A DNA stretch of 64,000 nt from Phycisphaerae bacterium (GTDB taxonomy: Bacteria; Planctomycetota; Phycisphaerae; FEN-1346; JAACEH01): the NCBI GenBank assembly GCA_012729015.1, contig JAAYDY010000054.1:1-64000 (forward strand). The letters are read 5' to 3'. This document shows positions 43,564-52,143 of this stretch, piece after piece. Within the stretch, counting starts at the first letter, position 1, and every line of letters begins with the position of its first letter. A model generated the notes under the pieces. The model worked only from the letters and a program-made list of their open reading frames with translations. It ran no database searches and had not been told where the DNA came from. The position numbers and the translations under genes were made by a program.

Positions 43564-44916
43564 TCACACCTTCGGCAATCCCTTCATCGACGTGGCAATG
43601 GCCTCCTCGGGATACTCGTAGTCGTGCAGCTTGCCGGCGAAGTAGTCGTCGTACGCCGTCAGGTCGAGGTGGCCGTGGCCCGAGAGCAGGAACGTGATGT
43701 CCTTGGCCTGACCTTCCTCCTTGGCCCGCAGCGCCTCGTCGATGGCCACACGAATGGCATGCGACGACTCGGGCGCCGGGATGATGCCCTCGGTCTTGGC
43801 AAACATGATGGCGGCCTCGAAACAGGCCAACTGGTGACGATTGACCGGCTCGACGAGTCCCTGGTCAATCAGGATCGACACCAGCGGGGCCATGCCGTGG
43901 TACCGCAGGCCGCCGGCGTGAATGCCCGGCGGAATGAAATCGTGACCGAGCGTGTACATCTTCAGCAGCGGCGTCAGCTTGCCGGTGTCGCCGAAATCGT
44001 AGGCAAAGACGCCCTTGGTCATGGTCGGGCAGGCCGACGGCTCCACGGCGACCATGCGTATCTTCTTGCCTTCCAGACGATCGGGGACGAACGGGAACAC
44101 CAGGCCGGCGAAATTCGACCCGCCGCCACAGCAGCCGATCAGCACGTCCGGCTTCACGCCGCCCAGGGCCATCTGCTTCTTCACTTCCAGACCGGTGACC
44201 GTCTGATGCAGCAACACATGATTCAACACCGATCCGAGCGAGTACCTGGCATCGTCATGCGCGATGGCGTCCTCGACGGCCTCGCTGATGGCGATGCCGA
44301 GCGAGCCGGGCGTATCGGGCATGCGGGTCAGAATGTCGCGACCGGCCTTGGTCTTGTCGGACGGGCTGGGAATGACCTCGGCTCCGAACATGTTCATCAT
44401 CGACTTGCGGAACGGCTTCTGCTCGAACGACTTGCGGACCATGTAGACGGTGCATTCGAGGCCGAAGTGGTTCGTCGCATAGGCCAGGGCCGACCCCCAC
44501 TGCCCGGCGCCGGTCTCGGTGGTCAGACGCCGGACGCCCGCCACCTTGTTGTAGTACGCCTGCGGAATGGCCGTGTTGGGCTTGTGCGAGCCGGCGGGCG
44601 ACACCGACTCGTTCTTGTAGAAGATCCGCGCCGGGGTGCCCAGAAACTTCTCCAGCCGCCGCGCTCGCACCAACGGCGACGGACGGTAGACCACCAGGGC
44701 CTCCAGCACTTCCTCGGGAATGTCGATCCATCGCTCAACCGACATTTCCTGTTCGATCAGGTTCTCGGGGAAAATGGCCGCCAGTTTTGACGGGTCCATC
44801 GGTTTGGCGTTGGCCGGGTCCAGCGGCGGGGTGAGCCACTGCTTGATGTCTGCCGCCACGTTGTACCACTGCCGGGGCATGTCGTCGTTTGTCAGATACA
44901 TTTTGTCCTGTGCCAC
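43564..44916 (-). CDS. trpB: TrpB2-type tryptophan synthase beta-like PLP enzyme
   Basis: 450 aa, the length and sequence type of TrpB2 rather than TrpB1 (about 400 aa). PLP Lys112 in [18 protein letters not shown], phosphate loop [31 protein letters not shown] and [16 protein letters not shown]. TrpB2 enzymes make Trp from indole and Ser without needing TrpA; trpA is not nearby. The start is GTG at 44916 with AGGGAGG upstream. Monocistronic. Confidence 0.94.
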   Translation of the reverse strand: MAQDKMYLTNDDMPRQWYNVAADIKQWLTPPLDPANAKPMDPSKLAAIFPENLIEQEMSVERWIDIPEEVLEALVVYRPSPLVRARRLEKFLGTPARIFYKNESVSPAGSHKPNTAIPQAYYNKVAGVRRLTTETGAGQWGSALAYATNHFGLECTVYMVRKSFEQKPFRKSMMNMFGAEVIPSPSDKTKAGRDILTRMPDTPGSLGIAISEAVEDAIAHDDARYSLGSVLNHVLLHQTVTGLEVKKQMALGGVKPDVLIGCCGGGSNFAGLVFPFVPDRLEGKKIRMVAVEPSACPTMTKGVFAYDFGDTGKLTPLLKMYTLGHDFIPPGIHAGGLRYHGMAPLVSILIDQGLVEPVNRHQLACFEAAIMFAKTEGIIPAPESSHAIRVAIDEALRAKEEGQAKDITFLLSGHGHLDLTAYDDYFAGKLHDYEYPEEAIATSMKGLPKV

Positions 44917-45004
44917 GCGTGACCTCCCTTAGTTACAGACTCTCGAGCAATTCCAGGCAATGCCCTGATCGGCAGAACCTCCATGACACCAAGGCTGTCT
45001 GGCA

Positions 45005-45033
45005 AGTGTAAACCGCGAGGGACACAAAAGCAA
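45005..45033 (-). promoter_or_regulatory. Promoter of trpB
   Basis: Minus strand TTGCTT (45028-45033), 17 nt, TACACT (45005-45010), 89 nt before the GTG. Confidence 0.5.
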
Positions 45034-45143
45034 GCCCCACCGAGCCTCTCTGGACGTGGCGTTTCTGGAGAAGCCGAGGGCGAATCCGGCTTTCCGGACA
45101 CACGCGGAGAAGGCCCCGGCAAGCAACGGGCGGCGAAGAAACC

Positions 45144-45172
45144 TTGACAGAGAGGCCCGGAAAGGGTATGAA
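45144..45172 (+). promoter_or_regulatory. Promoter of the 25-codon basic ORF
   Basis: Perfect TTGACA (45144-45149), 17 nt, TATGAA (45167-45172). A leader hairpin CGCCCCC-GGCGA-GGGGGCG (45193-45211) followed by TCTTT lies between it and the start codon. The gap 44917-45244 otherwise holds only the divergent trpB promoter. Confidence 0.65.
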
Positions 45173-45244
45173 GGCGGCTTGAATTGGCTTGTCGCCCCCG
45201 GCGAGGGGGCGGCTGTCTTTGTGGGGTGACCAAGGGAGGGGCCT

Positions 45245-45322
45245 ATGCCCAGAAAGTGCAGACGACGTCGTAAGATCGGCAGCAAGAAGCGTGCCCAGCG
45301 TCGCAAACAGCGCAAGCACTAG
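45245..45322 (+). CDS. Very small, highly basic protein (25 aa), possible ribosome-associated peptide
   Basis: ATG at 45245, TAG at 45320-45322; begins MPRKCRRRRKIGSKK and ends RRKQRKH. 16 of 25 residues are Arg, Lys or His. It has a very strong ribosome site (AGGGAGGGG, 4 nt before ATG) and a TTGACA/TATGAA promoter, so translation is credible in spite of the size. The composition resembles the tiny ribosomal proteins of the bS22/AURKAIP1-COX24 type known from actinobacteria and mitochondria, but I cannot claim homology. Alternative: a nucleic-acid-binding peptide. Confidence 0.6.
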   Translation: MPRKCRRRRKIGSKKRAQRRKQRKH

Positions 45323-45469
45323 CGACAAGCCGCCGGAAGGCTGCCGAGCCAAGCGGGCTGCCCGCTGTCGTGATGCCACAGAGCGGCGGGGAAAGCCCGT
45401 TTTCGTGCATGGCAAGCTTCTGCGCGGATAGCGGCTGGGACGTGGATACAAGTGGAGCCTGAATGACGG

Positions 45470-45475
45470 TATAAT
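45470..45475 (+). promoter_or_regulatory. -10 box upstream of the UVR-motif gene
   Basis: Perfect TATAAT, 45 nt before the GTG at 45520; no good -35 at 16-18 nt. Confidence 0.4.
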
Positions 45476-45519
45476 GGCGCAAGGGCAAGGCTCCTTGTTG
45501 TGGTGAAAGGCAGGTGGCC

Positions 45520-46320
45520 GTGTCATCGAAAGACGACATTTCCGGCCTGATGCGGCGATGGCCGTTCGATCCGGACAATTACCTGAGACGGATTGTCGGG
45601 GCAGACGGGCGGCCGAAACTCCAGGTGCGGTTTCCGATGGGACTCGAGCAGTATGAGCTGGACGGGCGACCGGACGGTCTGCGCCCCATGGACTGCGAGT
45701 CCTACCTCGACTACTATCAGCAGTTGCGCGATGCCGCCGTCGCCACGAGCGGCAAACAGGACTCGTTCGGCCTGACTCCGGGCGACTGCGAGCATCTTCG
45801 CCTGGAGGCGGACATCTACCATTACCGCCTGGGCCTGCTTTACCGGGAGCGAGACTACGAGCGAGCCGCGGCGGATGCGGCGCGCAACCTCCGGGTCTTC
45901 GATTTCGTAGCGCAGTGCGCCGAACGCGCCGAGGACTCCGAGCTGTTCGATCGGCATCGGGCGTATACGGTCCGCGTGCTGGCGGTCAGCCGGGCCATGA
46001 TCTGGCTGCGGCGGGGCGCCTACGAAGAGGCCTTTCGCCATGTGCGCCAGGGGCTCCAGCAGTTGGAGCAGATGGCGTCGCACCTGGACGACCGCGACCG
46101 GCGTCAGTGGCGTCAGTCGCTGGCCCGCCTGCGGCGGCTGGCGAGGCACATTCAGCGCAACAAGCCGCTGACGCCGCGACAGCGGCTGCAAAGGGATCTG
46201 AAGGCGGCCGTGGATCGGGAAGACTACGAGTCCGCGGCGCGACTTCGCGACCAGTTGGCCGCGATGCCACAGGCGGCGGCCGAAACGCCGCCGCCCGGGT
46301 TGCCGCCCAATGCCCCGTAG
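45520..46320 (+). CDS. UVR-motif protein, otherwise uncharacterised
   Basis: 266 aa. N-terminal region LMRRWPFDPDNYLRRIVGADG, FPMGLEQYELDGRPDGLRP; the middle is helical and TPR-like (GLLYRERDYERAAADAARNL, RGAYEEAFRHVRQGLQQLE). The C-terminus has a UvrB/UvrC motif, LKAAVDREDYESAARLRDQL at about 229-248, as in McsA-type or UvrB partners. GTG at 45520 is preferred over the GTG 6 nt upstream because of the AAAGG spacing. Planctomycete-type conserved hypothetical by my recollection. Role unknown, perhaps protein-protein contacts. A terminator follows at 46403. Confidence 0.72.
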   Translation: MSSKDDISGLMRRWPFDPDNYLRRIVGADGRPKLQVRFPMGLEQYELDGRPDGLRPMDCESYLDYYQQLRDAAVATSGKQDSFGLTPGDCEHLRLEADIYHYRLGLLYRERDYERAAADAARNLRVFDFVAQCAERAEDSELFDRHRAYTVRVLAVSRAMIWLRRGAYEEAFRHVRQGLQQLEQMASHLDDRDRRQWRQSLARLRRLARHIQRNKPLTPRQRLQRDLKAAVDREDYESAARLRDQLAAMPQAAAETPPPGLPPNAP

Positions 46321-46359
46321 CGGGGAACACGTGCGGCAGGGCGGCGCATCTCTGAGGAT

Positions 46360-46387
46360 TCAAAAGCTCCGTATAGCATGCTTTTGA
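46360..46387. other. Hairpin after the UVR-motif gene
   Basis: TCAAAAGC (46360-46367) and GCTTTTGA (46380-46387) form a perfect 8-bp stem; it precedes the terminator. Confidence 0.4.
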
Positions 46388-46402
46388 GAGATTGAGGGCC
46401 GG

Positions 46403-46427
46403 AATCCTCAAGAGGATTTGTTTTTTG
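46403..46427 (+). terminator. Intrinsic terminator
   Basis: AATCCT-CAAG-AGGATT (46403-46418) followed by TGTTTTTTG. Confidence 0.7.
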
Positions 46428-46440
46428 CAGCCTTTTTTTC

Positions 46441-46708
46441 TTGCTTGGCCATAAGCTCTGGTCTAATATAGAGTTGAAGCGAGGGACGCAAAAAGCGCCT
46501 AGTCTGTGCGGTATCGCGCGTAATGAACTCATATCTGACTTGGAGCGTCCCGAGGCAAGTCTGACGAGTTTCGTGCCGACAGAAGATACTGGCGGGGTGA
46601 CAATGCGGTGGTGATACGCGCACGGTCTGTGCCGTGGTGTAGCGTACACCGGGTGTTCGTGTCTGGTGAAGGAGTGCGTGTTCTCAGTCTCTAGAACAGG
46701 GGCCGGCA
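46441..46708 (+). promoter_or_regulatory. Promoter and long leader of the HU gene
   Basis: TTGCTT (46441-46446), 17 nt, TAATAT (46464-46469) gives a start near 46476 and a leader of about 230 nt, with lower GC than the surroundings. It contains the perfect hairpin GGTGTA-GCG-TACACC (46636-46650). No conserved small ORF is seen (a 13-codon frame at 46525 lacks a ribosome site). Confidence 0.5.
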
Positions 46709-47077
46709 ATGCAAACCATAACGAAGAAGCAACTTACTGATCGGATTGCGGACCGCATGAAGGAAAAGCGGGTCCTGGTCAAGCAGATCGTCCAGTTGTT
46801 CCTGGACGACGTGATCGACGAGCTCGCAGCCGGCAATCGGCTCGAATTCCGCGATTTCGGCGTCTTCGAAACTCGACGTCGCAAACCTCGCGTCGCCCAG
46901 AATCCCCGCACGCTCGAGCGGGTGCATGTCCCGGTGAAGTGGACCGTGAAGTTCAAAGTCGGCCGCCTCATGAAGCAGAAGGTCCAGGAAGCCATCGACA
47001 AAGGCATAGGCCAGACGGATGACGCCGCGCCGCAGCAGATTGCGGCCAAGGCCGATGGCAAGGGCCCGGTGGCCTGA
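46709..47077 (+). CDS. hup: HU/IHF family DNA-bending protein
   Basis: 122 aa: TITKKQLTDRIADRMKEKRV and the dimer core QLFLDDVIDELAAGNRLEFRDFGVFETR (split), the beta-arm RRKPRVAQNPRTLERVHVP with the intercalating Pro, and VKWTVKFKVGRLMKQKV. After residue 95 there is a tail of about 25 residues (GIGQTDDAAPQQIAAKADGKG) absent in classical HU. Generic HU versus IHF cannot be decided. The ribosome site is AGGGG 7 nt before the ATG. Confidence 0.9.
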   Translation: MQTITKKQLTDRIADRMKEKRVLVKQIVQLFLDDVIDELAAGNRLEFRDFGVFETRRRKPRVAQNPRTLERVHVPVKWTVKFKVGRLMKQKVQEAIDKGIGQTDDAAPQQIAAKADGKGPVA

Positions 47078-47189
47078 GTCCGACGGCAGCACAATGCCCT
47101 GATCTGAGAGATTCGTTCCCGCGTCGAACCCGCGTTCCGCGCCGGCATCGCCGGTGTGGCGGCATGTTTGATCCACTGACAACGACTCG

Positions 47190-47250
47190 CCAGGAGCGTC
47201 CTGCTCCTGGCACGCCTGGGGCCGGCGACTGTGCCAACGCACGGTGGCAC
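47190..47250. repeat. Pair of palindromic elements
   Basis: CCAGGAGCGTCCTGCTCCTGG (47190-47210, shown here as the palindrome with arms CCAGGAGC/GCTCCTGG) is an inverted-orientation variant of the CAGGGGCAGGATGCCCCTG class. A second stem GTGCCA...TGGCAC lies at 47231-47250. Gap 47078-47474 has no gene otherwise. Confidence 0.5.
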
Positions 47251-47306
47251 GCCGCCGACAGACCGGCTGCCCCCAGGGTGTGACGATGGACGACGTTGGA
47301 AACGGG

Positions 47307-47334
47307 TTGACGTCTCTGGCGACGGCAATAGAAT
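47307..47334 (+). promoter_or_regulatory. Promoter of the YchF-like gene
   Basis: TTGACG (47307-47312), 16 nt, TAGAAT (47329-47334); leader about 135 nt. Confidence 0.5.
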
Positions 47335-47474
47335 GGCGGCGGCGAGGACGCATGTGAAGAGTGTGGCAGCCCGGCACGGCGTGCGTGTGCGGCCGGGCGT
47401 CGAATGGAATCCCAGCAGGAGCCGATGCATCGGGCCGGTGTGCCCGGCGGCAGGCGGCTCAGTGAGGTGCTGCG

Positions 47475-48566
47475 TTGAGAGTTGCTTTGGCCGGCCTGAG
47501 CATGTCCGGCAAGACCGCCCTGTTCGATGCCCTGAGCGGCCATGCGCTGGATTCGCAGAGCCATCCCGCGAGGGCCGATCATCCCAACGTCGCCACGATC
47601 CGGGTGCCCGACGAGCGTGTTGATTTTCTGGCCGAGTTGCACAAGTCGGCCAAGGTGGTTCACGCCACGACGGAACTGGCGGACCTGCCGGGGATGATTC
47701 TCGACAGCGGCCCCGGTGCCGCCGAACGCCCGCGCATCATCGCCCAGTTGCGACAGGCCGACGCGATCGTCTGCTGCCTGAGGGCGTTCCACAGCGACGC
47801 CGTGCCGCCGCCCAAGGGGTCGGTCGATCCGCGGCGCGACTACGACGACATCCGCAGCGAGTTCTTCCTGGCCGACCTCGAGCTGGTCGTCCGCCGCATC
47901 GAGAAGGTCGAGTCGACGCTGAAGAAGCCCCTGCCGAAAAAGGACCGCGAACAGCACGAGCGCGAAGCCCATCTCCTGGCACGTTGCCGCGAAGCGCTGG
48001 AGGCCGAGCAGCCGTTGCGGCCGCTGCTGGAACGCCCCGAGGACGAGATTCTGCTGCGGAGCTTCGGCTTTCTGACGCAGAAACCGACTATCCTCGTTCT
48101 CAACGTGGATGAGTCGCAGGCGGCCCAGATGGCGACGATCACGGCATCGTGGGCCGACGTTGGCCTGCCGGTGCATGCCATCAGCGCCAAGGCCGAGAGC
48201 GACATCCTGGAGTTGCCCGAGGACGAGCGACCGCTGTTCATGGAAGAGTTGGGCATCGCCGCGCTTCAGAGCGAACGCCTGGTGCGCGACATCTGCCGCG
48301 AGCTGGACCAGGTGGTGTTCCTGACGACCGGCCCCGACGAGACGCGCGCCTGGCCGATTCCGAAGAACTCCACCGCCGTGGAAGCCGCCGGGGCCATTCA
48401 CAGCGACCTGGCGCGAGGCTTTATCCGGGCCGAGGTTTTCTCCTACGACGATCTGAAGGCGGCCGGCAGCGAGAAGGCCGTTCGCGCCGCCGGCAAGTTC
48501 CGCCTGGAAGGCAAGGACTACATCGTCCAGGACGGCGATATCCTGGTCATCCGTTTCAGCGTCTAG
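47475..48566 (+). CDS. ychF: Divergent YchF-type (Obg family) GTPase/ATPase
   Basis: 363 aa. P-loop GLSMSGKTALFDALSG (7-22) replaces the usual GLPNVGKSTLFNALT; the switch region NVATIRVPDERVDFLAEL corresponds to NTGVVPVPDPRLDALAEI of YchF; G3 ADLPGMILDSGPG; NVDES stands for the NxxE motif that makes YchF prefer ATP. A coiled insertion (about 140-190) and a C-terminal TGS domain (FLTTGPDETRAWPIPKNST, GKDYIVQDGDILVIRFSV) complete the YchF layout. TTG start at 47475 with GTGAGGTG upstream. Departure from the consensus P-loop suggests a paralogue rather than the universal YchF. Followed by cinA after 28 nt. Confidence 0.82.
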   Translation: MRVALAGLSMSGKTALFDALSGHALDSQSHPARADHPNVATIRVPDERVDFLAELHKSAKVVHATTELADLPGMILDSGPGAAERPRIIAQLRQADAIVCCLRAFHSDAVPPPKGSVDPRRDYDDIRSEFFLADLELVVRRIEKVESTLKKPLPKKDREQHEREAHLLARCREALEAEQPLRPLLERPEDEILLRSFGFLTQKPTILVLNVDESQAAQMATITASWADVGLPVHAISAKAESDILELPEDERPLFMEELGIAALQSERLVRDICRELDQVVFLTTGPDETRAWPIPKNSTAVEAAGAIHSDLARGFIRAEVFSYDDLKAAGSEKAVRAAGKFRLEGKDYIVQDGDILVIRFSV

Positions 48567-48594
48567 GCGACGCCACCTTCGGCGGCAACCGACC

Positions 48595-49854
48595 ATGCAT
48601 ACCGAAACTCTCTCTGTCGGCACCGAACTGACCAGCGGCAGCACGATCGACACGAACGTCGCATGGCTGGCCGGACAACTGGCGCAGCTCGGTCTCACCA
48701 TCCGTCGTCACACGACTCTGCCCGATGATCTGGCGTCGCTCGTGGCCCACGTGCGTGGCCTCCGCGCCGGCGCGTCGGAGCCGACGCTGCTGGTCGTCAC
48801 CGGAGGCCTCGGGCCGACGCTTGACGACCTGACGCGCGACGCCGTGGCCGCGGCGCTGGAGTTGCCGCTCGTCGAGGACACCGCCTGTCGCCAGGCCATC
48901 GAGGCCATGTTCCGTCATCGCGGCTGGCCGATGGCGTCGAGCAATCTGCGACAGGCCCAGTTGCCCCAGGGGGCCACCGCCCTGCCGAACTCGTGCGGCA
49001 CGGCTCCGGGCTTCTACGTTCACAGCGACCGCCTGCACATCGTCGTCATGCCCGGCGTGCCCTACGAGATGAAGGCCATGTACGCCGAGCAGGTCGAGCC
49101 GATCGTTCGTCGCCTGGCGCCCGGCGGCCGCGTCGTGGCGGCCAGAATCCTGCACACGTTCGGCCTCGGCGAGTCGACGGTCGGCCAGACGATTGCCGAC
49201 AACATGGCCCGCGGCCGCAACCCGAACGTCGGCACCACCGCCGCCTCGGGCATGGTCTCGGTCCGCATCTGGGCCTCCGCCGCGTCGGCCGACGAGGCCG
49301 CCGCCATGCTCGACGCCGAGGAAGCCGACCTTCGCCGCAAGCTGGGCCATGCCGTGGTCGGCTGCGGCGAGGAGGGGTTGCCGCAGGCGGTGGCGCAACT
49401 GCTGACCACGTCCGGGGCGACGGCGGCCGTGGCCGAGTCGTGTACGGGCGGCCTCGTCAGCAAGCTCCTCACGGACGTGCCCGGATCCTCGGCGTTCTTC
49501 CTGGAGACTGCTGTCACCTACACAAACGCCGCGAAGACCGCCCGCCTCGGCGTGCCGACCGAGTGGATCGCCCAACACGGAGCCGTCAGCGAACCGGTGG
49601 CCCGGTCCATGGCCGAAGGCATGCGGTCTCTGAGCGGCGCCGACTATGCGCTGGCGACCACCGGCATCGCCGGTCCTTCGGGCGGCACGGACGCCAAACC
49701 TGTGGGCCTGGTGTTCGTCGCATTGGCCTCCGCCGACGGGACCGTGGTCCGCAGGCTCCATCTGCCCGGCGACCGGGACCGCGTGCGGCACCGAACCGCA
49801 CTGGCCGCACTGAACCTGCTCAGGCTTCGTCTCCTGAACGTCCCGCTCGAATAG
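48595..49854 (+). CDS. cinA: CinA: MoaB/MogA-like domain plus NMN amidohydrolase domain
   Basis: 419 aa. Residues 1-170 are the MoCF-like domain (ETLSVGTELTSGSTIDTN, VVTGGLGPTLDDLTRD, LPNSCGTAPGF, MPGVPYEM) with ADP-ribose pyrophosphatase-type activity in relatives; residues about 255-415 are the NMN deamidase domain (AESCTGGLVSKLLTDVPGSS, AVSEPVARSMAEG, TTGIAGPSGGTDAKPVGLVF). Together they recycle pyridine nucleotides. Complete and of normal length; weak ribosome site. Probably co-transcribed with the YchF-like gene. Confidence 0.94.
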   Translation: MHTETLSVGTELTSGSTIDTNVAWLAGQLAQLGLTIRRHTTLPDDLASLVAHVRGLRAGASEPTLLVVTGGLGPTLDDLTRDAVAAALELPLVEDTACRQAIEAMFRHRGWPMASSNLRQAQLPQGATALPNSCGTAPGFYVHSDRLHIVVMPGVPYEMKAMYAEQVEPIVRRLAPGGRVVAARILHTFGLGESTVGQTIADNMARGRNPNVGTTAASGMVSVRIWASAASADEAAAMLDAEEADLRRKLGHAVVGCGEEGLPQAVAQLLTTSGATAAVAESCTGGLVSKLLTDVPGSSAFFLETAVTYTNAAKTARLGVPTEWIAQHGAVSEPVARSMAEGMRSLSGADYALATTGIAGPSGGTDAKPVGLVFVALASADGTVVRRLHLPGDRDRVRHRTALAALNLLRLRLLNVPLE

Positions 49855-49968
49855 CGACAGATTCCCTTCCCGTGTCGCGCCTGCCATCGTCGCCGCTTGC
49901 AGCCCCCTGCGGCTGCGGACGGATGGCCCTGTCGTACGGCTCAACGGACAGTACGCGGTTCACCGAGA

Positions 49969-50223
49969 TCACTTGTTGCGCAGGAAGATTTCGCGGATGT
50001 CGCGGAGTGTGTAACCGTGGGCGAGAAGCTCGCGGATGAGCTTCAGCCGGGTGATAACGTCGGCATCGAAAAGACGATGCCCGCCTGGCGTGCGTCCGGC
50101 CTCACGAATCAGTCCGTACATGCAGTAGCTGGAGACCATCTGCCGCGAGAGCCCGCTCTGGCGGCAGACGTCGCCGATCTTCATGAGCGGCGATGCGTTG
50201 GGTGGCGTCTTGGCGTGGGACAT
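49969..50223 (-). CDS. MerR family helix-turn-helix protein (DNA-binding domain only)
   Basis: 84 aa. MKIGDVCRQSGLSRQMVSSY and the following winged part (GLIREAGRTPGGHRLFDADV, LKLIRELLAHGYTLRDIREIF) are the MerR HTH; there is no C-terminal sensor domain. Such short forms act as simple regulators or with partner proteins. The start at 50223 has GGGAGCG upstream. Flanked by cinA (convergent) and a phosphodiesterase gene upstream. Confidence 0.85.
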   Translation of the reverse strand: MSHAKTPPNASPLMKIGDVCRQSGLSRQMVSSYCMYGLIREAGRTPGGHRLFDADVITRLKLIRELLAHGYTLRDIREIFLRNK

Positions 50224-50423
50224 ACTCGCTCCCGTCAAACCGGACTGCTGGCATAGCGACAGCGGCTGCCCGGCCGACCAGTGCTGTTATCGTGTGTGGC
50301 CATACCGCAACTTGAACCCAACTGGGCCGCAACGCGCCGGCGCCGATCCGGCATATGGCAGCGCAATGCGTGAGGTCGCACGGGAGAGCGGCCCCGCCCG
50401 CCGTGTTGCCGTCCAGGCAGAGC

Positions 50424-52112
50424 CTAACGATTCTTCACTTCCGGCAGGACGCGGCCGTCGAGGTCGGCGGGGATCGGCCGCCCGAGCAGGTACAGCAGCG
50501 TAGGCACCAGGTCGACGGTCTGGGCGACGTTCACCGTGCCGCGCGGCACGCCGGGCCCGGCCAACAGCATCGGCACCAGCATGTCCGCGGGCCGCAGGCC
50601 GCCGTGACCAGCGCGGTTCTGTGTGCGGAAGTCCCAACCCGGAGCGGCAAAGACCGCCAGGTCCCCTGCCCTGCGGGCTCGGAAGTAGGCCACGAGCTGC
50701 GCCGGAAGGCCGGGGAACTCGGTGGCGACCGTCGCCGCGAGCCACTCCTCAGGCGAGTGGGCCGATCCGTCGAGCATGGCCGCCGGCACGTGCCCCTGCC
50801 AACCGAGCGGATCGTCGCCCGCGATCCGATGATAGCTGATTCCCGCGCCGCGGCCGCCCGGCTGCCGGAACTCCACTTCGCCGCCCTTGCGGACCAGTCG
50901 GACCACCTCCGGCCCGACGGCATACGCCACGGCGTCAACGGCTTCCTCCTCAACCAGGGTGGCCATGAGGTTCACGCGGCTTCCGTCGCAGGTCGGGTAG
51001 TCGGCCATATCGGACGCATCGGGCCGCACGGGCCACGCGGCGAAAGCGGACTTGCCGTCCGCCCCGTCCACGGGCTTGCGCAGGCATAGGGCCCAGTAGC
51101 AGTCCCCGCTTCCGTACAGGACGGTGGAGAAGCGTTCATAGTAGTCGCGCCGATCCTGGAAACTCGTTTTCTCCCACAGGGTCTTGTCGGCAATGTCCAG
51201 CCCCACGCGCTGCTTCAGGAAGTCGTGTATCGGAAAGTGCTGCGTGACCTCGCACAGGCTGTGGTCGCTGACCAGGGCGAGGGTGATCTTGTCGATCAAT
51301 CCGGCACGCTCGATGTCGCCGAGCACGCGGCCGATCTGCCGGTCGGTGTGAACGAGCGCCTTGCGGTACACGTCCGACTCGACGCCGAGGCCGTAGGCGC
51401 GGAAGTCGGGCGCCAGCAGATAGACCACTGTGATAGCGGGAAACTCGCGCCGCACCACGGCCGTGTCGATCACCTCGTTGAGGCGATACAAGGTCAGGCG
51501 GTCGACGAACTCGAACCACCCAAAGAAGAACGGCGGCCCGGCGGAAGTCCAGTTCTCAAAGAAGTGCGTGCTGCCGCGATGGGCCTGGAGAAACAGGCTG
51601 AAGGTCGTCCGGTCGGGAAACTGCTCGTAAAGGGTCGCCGCCCGGTGGTCGGTGTCCAGGTGGTTCTTCTGGCTGATCGTCTCGTAGTTGCGCCACACCA
51701 GCCGGTTGCGGTCGAACCAGTTGATGCCGGTGATGCCGTGATGACCGGGAAACTGCCCCGTCATGACGCTGGTTTCGTTGGCCAGGGTGACCGAGGGGAT
51801 GTTGACTACGGTTCGCGGCGCGTAGAGCCCACGATCCACGAAGTACTTGCGAATGGCCGGCAGTTGGCCGGCATCGAGCATCTCCTGGAAGATGAACGGG
51901 TTGACGCCATCGACGAAGAACACGATGGCCCCGTCCACCTGGTCCGTAACGCGGGCGACGCGGTCGAACGGAAGGAAGTATGTGTCGGCCGGCCCGTCGG
52001 CCGAGGGAACGCCGCAACCGGCCAGGGCGGCCAGGAGCACCAGGACCCATACCAGGAGAAGGGTTGCCGGCGGAAAAAGACAACGCGAGGCTCGTTTCTG
52101 CATGAGGCTCAC
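50424..52112 (-). CDS. Lipoprotein, type I phosphodiesterase/nucleotide pyrophosphatase family
   Basis: 562 aa. Signal peptide with lipobox LAALAGC (Cys near residue 33). The AP-superfamily core has metal Asp in IVFFVDGVNPFIFQEML, the nucleophile Thr in IPSVTLANETSVMTGQFPGHHGI (split; cf. NPP FPTLTFPNHYTLVTG), ALVSDHSLCEV (metal Asp-His) and the late NRAGHGGLRPADMLVPML His. Likely hydrolyses phosphodiester bonds outside the cytoplasm. 31 nt downstream of another phosphatase-like lipoprotein gene; same strand, probable operon. Confidence 0.82.
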   Translation of the reverse strand: MSLMQKRASRCLFPPATLLLVWVLVLLAALAGCGVPSADGPADTYFLPFDRVARVTDQVDGAIVFFVDGVNPFIFQEMLDAGQLPAIRKYFVDRGLYAPRTVVNIPSVTLANETSVMTGQFPGHHGITGINWFDRNRLVWRNYETISQKNHLDTDHRAATLYEQFPDRTTFSLFLQAHRGSTHFFENWTSAGPPFFFGWFEFVDRLTLYRLNEVIDTAVVRREFPAITVVYLLAPDFRAYGLGVESDVYRKALVHTDRQIGRVLGDIERAGLIDKITLALVSDHSLCEVTQHFPIHDFLKQRVGLDIADKTLWEKTSFQDRRDYYERFSTVLYGSGDCYWALCLRKPVDGADGKSAFAAWPVRPDASDMADYPTCDGSRVNLMATLVEEEAVDAVAYAVGPEVVRLVRKGGEVEFRQPGGRGAGISYHRIAGDDPLGWQGHVPAAMLDGSAHSPEEWLAATVATEFPGLPAQLVAYFRARRAGDLAVFAAPGWDFRTQNRAGHGGLRPADMLVPMLLAGPGVPRGTVNVAQTVDLVPTLLYLLGRPIPADLDGRVLPEVKNR

Positions 52113-52143
52113 TCCATGGCAGTCTGCGCCGTGCGGCCCGGGG

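Noticed and set aside
45193-45216. Transcription terminator between the promoter at 45144 and the small basic ORF
   Set aside because: The stem is strong but the following TGTCTTTG is not a proper T-run; kept only as a leader hairpin.
46525-46566. A 13-codon ORF in the HU leader
   Set aside because: No Shine-Dalgarno sequence and no feature of a leader peptide.
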